DNA of 64,000 bases. It comes from Marinobacterium stanieri (lineage in GTDB: Bacteria > Pseudomonadota > Gammaproteobacteria > Pseudomonadales > Balneatricaceae). A program made the translations under genes and the position numbers. Where the stretch lies: contig NZ_FTMN01000001.1 of NCBI RefSeq assembly GCF_900155945.1, positions 759,682 to 823,681 of the forward strand. Reading direction: 5' to 3'. Numbering within the stretch: position 1 is the first letter of the stretch; the number at the start of each line of letters is the position of its first letter. The notes below the pieces were generated by a model, which worked only from the letters and a program-made list of their open reading frames with translations, was not told where the DNA came from and did not search any database. This document shows, piece after piece, positions 59,100 to 64,000 of this stretch.

Positions 59100-59756
59100 A
59101 TGAGCATTAACCCTCCACTGGCTCGACAGCCTGTCAGCCTGAGTCTGCATACGCAGCTCGCCCCCCAGCGCAGGCGTGTCGAGCAGTTTATTCATGGTCG
59201 TTTCGCACAGGTACATGGCGCCGATGTGCATGATTTCCTGCCAACGCTGGTCAGTTCTAGTAACACCGAAGGCGAACTGACGGCAGCGGCTGGATTCAAG
59301 CTGGCCAGTGAAGGCCCTCTGTTTCTGGAAGCTTATCTGGATCAGCCAGTTGAAAGCTGTCTGGCTGCATTTGGGCATATTCAGCCTGAGCGAGAGAAGG
59401 TTGTGGAGGTCGGTAACCTTGCCACTGCCAGTCCCGGCCGAACCCGTCAGCTGATTATCGCGCTCGCCGCCTGGTTTGATCGGCGCCAGCTTGAGTGGGC
59501 GGTGTTAACCCTGACACCCACACTTATAAACAGTTTTCGACGCCTGGGCCTTGAGGTTCATGTGTTGGCACCGGCACTGCTGGAATGCCTCCCTGTCGGT
59601 CTGAGTGACTGGGGACAGTATTACGCGCTACGGCCTCAGGTGGTCGCGGTGTCCGTGCCCGAAAGCGCCCGTTTACTGCGCCAAACGTCAGTCGCAGCAG
59701 TTGCCCTGCCTGCAACTCAGTCTGCCCTGCACCCCGGAGTCGCATCACATGGATAA
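59100..59756 (+). CDS. Thermostable-hemolysin family protein
   Basis: A 218-residue protein of the T_hemolysin family (named after a Vibrio protein), with FIHGRFAQVHGADVHDFLP near 30-48, AAGFKLASEGPLFLEAYLDQPVE near 65-87 and VEVGNLATASPGRTRQLIIALA near 108-129. The pattern of an N-acyltransferase-like fold can be suspected, but that is my inference. No signal peptide, so direct hemolysis seems unlikely; a biosynthetic role fits the operon better. GAGGAG lies 7 nt before the ATG. It overlaps the acyl-ligase gene by 8 bases. Confidence 0.8.
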   Translation: MSINPPLARQPVSLSLHTQLAPQRRRVEQFIHGRFAQVHGADVHDFLPTLVSSSNTEGELTAAAGFKLASEGPLFLEAYLDQPVESCLAAFGHIQPEREKVVEVGNLATASPGRTRQLIIALAAWFDRRQLEWAVLTLTPTLINSFRRLGLEVHVLAPALLECLPVGLSDWGQYYALRPQVVAVSVPESARLLRQTSVAAVALPATQSALHPGVASHG

Positions 59757-61170
59757 CCGTCTGTTCTCGCAACTGGCCCAATGGGCTCAGGTGCAGCCGG
59801 AAGGCCCGGCGCTGCAGGATGAGCAGGGCTTGGTGTACTGGGGTGAGCTTCTATCGGAGGTCGACCAGCTGGCCACACGCCTGCAGCATGAGGCCGGTGA
59901 TCGAATTGCGCTGTTGGCGGATAACAGCCGCCACTGGGTACTGGCGGATCTTGCCGCCATGAAAACCGGCTGTGTACTGGTGCCGGTTCCCCTGTTTTTC
60001 AGTGACGAACAACGTGCCAACCTCATTGCACGAGCTGGCATCGATACCCTGATCACTCTGGACCAGGATGAACTGCGCATCCAGAGGATCGATGCTCCGG
60101 CGACCGCCTTACATCCCGAAACGGCGAAGATCACCTTTACTTCCGGCACCACCGGTGCGCCCAAAGGCGTTTGCCTGAGCATTGAGCAACAGCTGCAGGT
60201 CGCGCTGAGTCTGGCCGATGCGCTGGGCGAGTTGAATATTCAGCGTCACCTCTGCCTGCTGCCACTGGCGACACTGCTGGAAAACGTTGCCGGCGTGTAT
60301 GCCGCCCTGCTGATGGGTGCCTGTATCCAGCTGCCCTCACTGAGCAGTCTGGGCTGGCAGGGATCCAGTGACCTTGATATCCACCGGCTGATTGGAGCCC
60401 TGAACCGGTATTGCCCGGACTCACTGATCACCCTGCCACAAGTGTTGTCCGGCCTGACTGCCGCTTCTGAACAGGGCCAGGCCATCCCACCGCTCAAATT
60501 CATGGCTGTCGGCGGTGCCCGTGTGGGCTCATCATTAATGTACCGTGCCCATGCCCAAAAACTGCCAGCCTATGAAGGCTATGGCCTGTCCGAATGCGCA
60601 TCCGTGGTAAGCCTGAACACCCCGCGCCACAACCGCATCGGCAGTGCCGGCCGAGCATTGCCACACAACCAACTGCAGGTAAATGACGCCGGGGAGCTGA
60701 TCATCGAAGGCAACCTGATGCTGGGCTACCTGGGCGAACCTGCGCATGCAGGCTCCTATGCCACCGGAGATCTGGTCCGCATTGACGGTCAGGGTTACCT
60801 GCATGTGGATGGGCGCCGCCGCAACATAATTATCAACAGCTATGGCCGCAACCTCAGCCCCGAATGGGTGGAGTCCGGCCTGCTGGCGATACCCGGTGTT
60901 GAAGAAGCCGTGCTCTTTGGCGATGACCGTCCCCACAACGCTGCCCTGATCTATGCCCCGAGGCAGGCTGATGCCAAGCTGCAGCAGCAGATCGACCGTC
61001 TCAACGCCGAGCTGCCCGACTATGCCCGCGTTGGTCGCTGGGCCCGTATAGCCGAGCCACTGCGCCACACCGACCAGTTCTATACCCGCAACGGCCGTCC
61101 CCGCCGTAGTGCTATTGCCGAACATTTCGCTAACACGCTTGACGCACTCTACGCCTCTGAATTTTGCTAA
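59749..61170 (+). CDS. AMP-dependent acyl ligase with altered catalytic lysine
   Basis: A 473-residue ANL-family ligase. It has KITFTSGTTGAPKGV (about 124-138), YEGYGLSECASV (about 276-287), the hinge region YATGDLVRIDGQGYLHVDGRRRN (about 338-360) and a C-terminal TRNGRPRR. The position of the Lys that drives adenylation (GKxxR) is Arg. It may still transfer acyl groups or use another residue. Start at 59749 because it overlaps the upstream gene and restores the normal family start. Probably activates a fatty acid for the following oxidase-like protein. Confidence 0.82.
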   Translation: MDNRLFSQLAQWAQVQPEGPALQDEQGLVYWGELLSEVDQLATRLQHEAGDRIALLADNSRHWVLADLAAMKTGCVLVPVPLFFSDEQRANLIARAGIDTLITLDQDELRIQRIDAPATALHPETAKITFTSGTTGAPKGVCLSIEQQLQVALSLADALGELNIQRHLCLLPLATLLENVAGVYAALLMGACIQLPSLSSLGWQGSSDLDIHRLIGALNRYCPDSLITLPQVLSGLTAASEQGQAIPPLKFMAVGGARVGSSLMYRAHAQKLPAYEGYGLSECASVVSLNTPRHNRIGSAGRALPHNQLQVNDAGELIIEGNLMLGYLGEPAHAGSYATGDLVRIDGQGYLHVDGRRRNIIINSYGRNLSPEWVESGLLAIPGVEEAVLFGDDRPHNAALIYAPRQADAKLQQQIDRLNAELPDYARVGRWARIAEPLRHTDQFYTRNGRPRRSAIAEHFANTLDALYASEFC

Positions 61171-61181
61171 GGAATAATCGC

Positions 61182-61832
61182 ATGTCTTTCTACCAACGCC
61201 TGCAACTGGAAACCACTGACGCCCGAGAATATCTGCTGACCTCGCCCATCCTGGTGAACTGTCAGCGGGGCGAGATCAGCCTCAACCAGTACACCGCCTT
61301 TCTGACTCAGGCCTACCACCATGTGAAACACACTCTGCCCCTGTTGATGGCCTGTGGCAGCCGGTTGCCGGAACGATATGAATGGCTGCGCGAAGCTGTC
61401 GCAGAGTATATCGAGGAAGAGACCGGCCATCAGGAGTGGATTCTGAACGATCTGGCCGCCTGTGATGTGCATAAAGAGTCTGTGCGCCAGGGTCAGCCTG
61501 CCATCGAAACAGAACTGATGGTGGCCTACGCCTATGACCTGATCAATCGTATCAACCCGATCGGCTTTTTCGGCATGGTTCAGGTACTGGAAGGCACCAG
61601 CGTCAACCTGGCCACCCCTCTGGCTCAGATCATCCAGGATCAACTGGGACTGCCGGATACCGCCTTCAGCTATCTGCGCTCACACGGCTCGCTGGACCAG
61701 GATCACATCAAGTTTTTTGAAGGCCTGATGGATCGAATTGAAGACCCGGACGAGCAGGCCCTGATTATCCACAGCGCACGCGTGTTCTACCGTCTCTACG
61801 CCGATATTTTCCGCAGCCTGCCTGCTGCCTGA
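61182..61832 (+). CDS. Heme-oxygenase-like diiron oxidase family protein (TenA/UndA-like)
   Basis: A 216-residue all-helical protein. Ligand-type residues fit the heme-oxygenase-like diiron group: AEYIEEETGHQEWILNDL (about 84-101; Glu and His), MVQVLEGTSVN (about 139-149; Glu) and HGSLDQDHIKFFEGLMDRI (about 170-188; Asp/His). Known members include UndA (fatty acid to terminal alkene) and BesC (amino-acid cleavage). Oxidation of an acyl or amino-acid group is expected; the product is not known. AAGGAA precedes the ATG. Confidence 0.78.
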   Translation: MSFYQRLQLETTDAREYLLTSPILVNCQRGEISLNQYTAFLTQAYHHVKHTLPLLMACGSRLPERYEWLREAVAEYIEEETGHQEWILNDLAACDVHKESVRQGQPAIETELMVAYAYDLINRINPIGFFGMVQVLEGTSVNLATPLAQIIQDQLGLPDTAFSYLRSHGSLDQDHIKFFEGLMDRIEDPDEQALIIHSARVFYRLYADIFRSLPAA

Positions 61833-61841
61833 GAGGATGCC

Positions 61842-62663
61842 ATGCAATTTGATCGTCGCCATATACTCATTACCGGTGCCAGTGGCGGTATAGGTGCTGC
61901 CCTGGCGCGCCAGTTCGCCGGTGAGCGAGCACAATTGCTGCTGCACGGGCGTAATGCCGAAGCCCTGAAGGCACTCGCCGACCAGTGTCATGAACTGGGC
62001 TCACCCCGTGCACTGATCTGCAGTGCCGATCTGAGCACGCCGCAAGGTCGCCAGCAGCTTGTCAGCTGTGTCGAACAGGAATTCCCGCAGCTGGATACAC
62101 TGGTCAACAACGCCGGCATCAGCTGCTTCCAGCTGTTTGAGCAACAATCCCCCGACGCGATTGAGCAGCTGATCAATACCAATATCAGTGCGCCGATTCT
62201 GCTCACCCGCGGGCTGATTCAGAAACTTCTGCAGGCACAGGGCGAAGCGCCCCTGATCCTCAATATCGGCTCGGCCTTTGGTGCCATCGGGTTTCCCGGC
62301 TACAGCACCTACTGCGCCAGCAAAGGCGCCCTGCGCCTGTTCAGCGAAGCACTGGCACGCGAATACACCGACACCCGCCTGCGCGTGCAGTACCTGGCCC
62401 CTCGCGCCACCCGCACTGCCATCAACTCCGAACAGGCCAGCGCCATGACAGCAGCCACCGGCGGCCACATTGACAGCCCTGAGGTTGTCGCCCGTGCCGC
62501 AGTAAAACTGATGCGCTCAGGCCGTGCCCAGGCCGCAATCGGCTGGCCGGAAAAACTGCTGGTACGCCTGAACGGCCTCAGGCCGGAATTGATCAGTCAG
62601 GTACTGAGCAAGCAGCTCGGCAAAATCAAGGGCTTTGCCAATCAACCCCATACCGGAGCCTGA
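61842..62663 (+). CDS. Short-chain dehydrogenase/reductase
   Basis: A 273-residue SDR with TGASGGIGAALARQFAG at the N-terminus, NNAGIS near 88, NIGSAFGAIGFPGYSTYCASKGAL with catalytic YCASK near 157 and a hydrophobic C-terminal extension. It resembles SDRs acting on long-chain carbonyls. It lies 9 bp after the oxidase-like gene and 2 bp before the TPR protein, so it is part of the same operon. Confidence 0.82.
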   Translation: MQFDRRHILITGASGGIGAALARQFAGERAQLLLHGRNAEALKALADQCHELGSPRALICSADLSTPQGRQQLVSCVEQEFPQLDTLVNNAGISCFQLFEQQSPDAIEQLINTNISAPILLTRGLIQKLLQAQGEAPLILNIGSAFGAIGFPGYSTYCASKGALRLFSEALAREYTDTRLRVQYLAPRATRTAINSEQASAMTAATGGHIDSPEVVARAAVKLMRSGRAQAAIGWPEKLLVRLNGLRPELISQVLSKQLGKIKGFANQPHTGA

Positions 62664-62665
62664 AC

Positions 62666-63322
62666 ATGACAGCCTTCATTCATACGACCTCATCCCTGCT
62701 GACAACCGGCCTGCTGACCCTGAGCCTGGGTTGTGCCACTATGGTTCAAGCTGCCAGTCCTGAACAGCTGCTGCCGTTTCAACAGCGCTGGGCACAGATC
62801 CAGTATGACCTCAGCGACGAGGACACTCAGGTAAAAGCCTTCGCAACCCTGGCCGAGGATATTGAACACATGCGTAACGCACACCCGAAAGATCCGGAGC
62901 TGATGATCTGGCAGGGTATTACACTGAGCTCAGAGGCCGGTGCCAAAGGGGGGTTGGGAGCGTTAAAACTGGTCAAGCAGGCGCGCTCGCTGTTCGAGCA
63001 GTCCATTGAGCACGACCCCAATGTCCTGCAGGGCTCGGCCCTGACCAGCCTGGCTACCCTCTACCATCAGGTACCCGGCTGGCCCATCGGCTTTGGCGAT
63101 GATGACAAGGCAGCAACACTGTTCCAACAGGCACTGCAGATCAACCCGAACGGATTGGACACAAACTATTTTTACGCCGCCTATCTGGTCGACCAGGGCG
63201 ACAAACAGATGGCGCGTACACACTTGCTGCAGGCTCTGAAAGCACCGCCGCGCCTCGGACGCGAACGGGCTGACAGCGGACGTCGCAGCGAAGTCCAGGC
63301 CCTGCTGCAACAACTGAATTAG
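62666..63322 (+). CDS. Exported TPR-type protein, possible lipoprotein
   Basis: A 218-residue protein. The signal region (about 1-30) contains LSLGCATM, which could be a lipobox with Cys at about residue 23, though cleavage after VQAA is also possible. The rest has TPR-like helices (DPELMIWQGITLSSEAGAKG, ARSLFEQSIEHDPN, AATLFQQALQINPNGLDTNYFYAAYLVDQG). No enzymatic motif. It lies between the biosynthetic genes and the two-component system. Confidence 0.72.
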   Translation: MTAFIHTTSSLLTTGLLTLSLGCATMVQAASPEQLLPFQQRWAQIQYDLSDEDTQVKAFATLAEDIEHMRNAHPKDPELMIWQGITLSSEAGAKGGLGALKLVKQARSLFEQSIEHDPNVLQGSALTSLATLYHQVPGWPIGFGDDDKAATLFQQALQINPNGLDTNYFYAAYLVDQGDKQMARTHLLQALKAPPRLGRERADSGRRSEVQALLQQLN

Positions 63323-63332
63323 GAAGTTCTCG

Positions 63333-63998
63333 ATGCGCATACTGGTCGTTGAAGATGATCACCTGCTGGGCGATGGCATTACCCGCGCGCTGACCCGGGC
63401 CGGTGAAGCCGCCGACTGGCTCACGAATGCCGAAGATGCACTGCATAGCCTGCAAGTCGAACATTTCGATTGTCTGATACTGGATCTGGGACTGCCGGGG
63501 ATGGACGGCCTGTCGTTGCTGCGCCAGCTGCGCAAGGCCGGCAACGCGCTACCGGTGCTGATTTTGACAGCCCGCGATGCCATCGAGGATCGGATTGCCG
63601 GTCTCGACGCCGGTGCCGACGACTATCTGCTCAAGCCCTTCGACCTGGCCGAGCTGCGTGCACGCTTGCGAGCCATCACCCGCCGCTCCAAAGGCTACAC
63701 GGATACCCTGCTGCAGCTGGGCGATCTGGAAATCGATACCCAGGCACAGTCGGCCCGCTACAAGGGTGAAACCGTGGTGCTGTCACGCCGCGAGTTTGGC
63801 CTGCTGCTGACGCTGGCCGAAAATGCCGGCAAGGTACTCAGCCGCTCCCGGCTGGAGGAGTCCTTGTACGGCTGGGGCAATGAAGTGGAAAGCAACTCCC
63901 TGGAAGTACATATTCACCACCTGCGCAAGAAACTGGACAGCTCCGTGGTGCGGACCGTGCGCGGTGTCGGCTACATGATGGACAAACCTGCCGCATGA
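63333..63998 (+). CDS. OmpR/PhoB-family response regulator (QseB-like)
   Basis: A 221-residue two-domain regulator. The receiver has the acidic EDDH at the start, phospho-acceptor Asp51 in LILDLGLPGMDG, and the conserved Lys in YLLKPFDLAELRAR (about 102). The C-terminal winged helix runs from about 125 (LELGDLEID-type start) to LSRSRLEES, EVESNSLEVHIHHLRKKL and VRTVRGVGYMM. It overlaps a following start codon by ATGA, as is usual with a cognate sensor kinase. It may control the operon in which it lies. Confidence 0.92.
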   Translation: MRILVVEDDHLLGDGITRALTRAGEAADWLTNAEDALHSLQVEHFDCLILDLGLPGMDGLSLLRQLRKAGNALPVLILTARDAIEDRIAGLDAGADDYLLKPFDLAELRARLRAITRRSKGYTDTLLQLGDLEIDTQAQSARYKGETVVLSRREFGLLLTLAENAGKVLSRSRLEESLYGWGNEVESNSLEVHIHHLRKKLDSSVVRTVRGVGYMMDKPAA

Positions 63999-64000
63999 CC
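63995..64000 (+). CDS. Start of a probable sensor kinase gene (cut by window edge)
   Basis: An ATG overlaps the response regulator stop codon (ATGA). Only two codons are visible, so this rests on the standard regulator-kinase gene order. Confidence 0.3.

Overview
The window (about 58-60% GC outside one AT-rich island) looks like the chromosome of a steroid-degrading gammaproteobacterium. Pseudomonas-type REP palindromes and a cassette array of the kind found in environmental pseudomonads and marine gammaproteobacteria point to Pseudomonadales/Cellvibrionales-like bacteria; the species cannot be fixed from sequence alone. The main content (1-22947 and 30812-58559) is a large steroid/bile-acid catabolism island. 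Recognisable members are a ketosteroid isomerase with all three catalytic residues, a 3-ketosteroid 1-dehydrogenase, a second KstD-like flavoprotein, a KshA-like Rieske oxygenase and KshB-like reductase, an HsaA-like monooxygenase and HsaB-like flavin reductase, the late meta-pathway trio (hydratase, acetaldehyde dehydrogenase, 4-hydroxy-2-oxovalerate aldolase), and relatives of 3alpha-, 3beta/17beta- and 7alpha-hydroxysteroid dehydrogenases. There are also acyl-CoA ligases, paired acyl-CoA dehydrogenases, a ChsH2-like hydratase/DUF35 fusion, EtfAB, two old-yellow-enzyme reductases and two MFS transporters. Two DUF1329/DUF1302 envelope pairs and a YCF48/MMPL pair probably handle hydrophobic substrate at the cell envelope. 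The extradiol dioxygenase and C-C hydrolase (HsaC/HsaD) are not in the window.

Layout: 1-2889 side-chain genes and a divergent enoyl-CoA hydratase; 3047-3773 HigBA toxin-antitoxin; 3774-3957 REP cluster; 3958-10683 an OYE, an acyl-CoA dehydrogenase pair, DUF1329 and DUF1302; 10811-12877 an SDR and a LuxR-type regulator; 12982-19220 EtfAB, OYE, SDR, reductase and monooxygenase; 19505-22947 YCF48 and MMPL; 23036-30316 a small NTF2-like gene, then an integron-type cassette array ending at an IS91-like transposase; 30812-38407 the KstD/KSI operon; 38615-41422 acyl-CoA ligase and metallo-hydrolase; 41587-47262 MFS, Rieske oxygenase and the second DUF1329/DUF1302 pair; 47394-58559 aldehyde dehydrogenase, ECH, flavin reductase, 7alpha-HSDH-like SDR, the meta-pathway trio, MFS, 3alpha-HSD and an exported serine hydrolase. 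From 58863 there is a tRNA-Pro and an apparently unrelated operon (thermostable-hemolysin-family protein, acyl ligase, diiron-oxidase-like protein, SDR, TPR protein, two-component system).

The strongest new observation is a 16-bp dyad, T[C/A]GTC-N6-GAC[G/T]A, in 13 intergenic positions, almost all directly upstream of steroid operons. In most cases a -10-like hexamer begins 18-23 nt after it. This is what a class-II activator site would look like. The LuxR-type regulator at 11720-12877 (similar in size and type to TeiR of Comamonas) is the obvious candidate to bind it, so the scattered operons probably form one regulon. The second notable region is the AT-rich cassette array (five attC-like sites, no integrase visible) set inside the steroid island. 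It carries a 1256-residue protein with a nuclease-like N-terminus and a HEPN-like protein, both plausible anti-phage genes.
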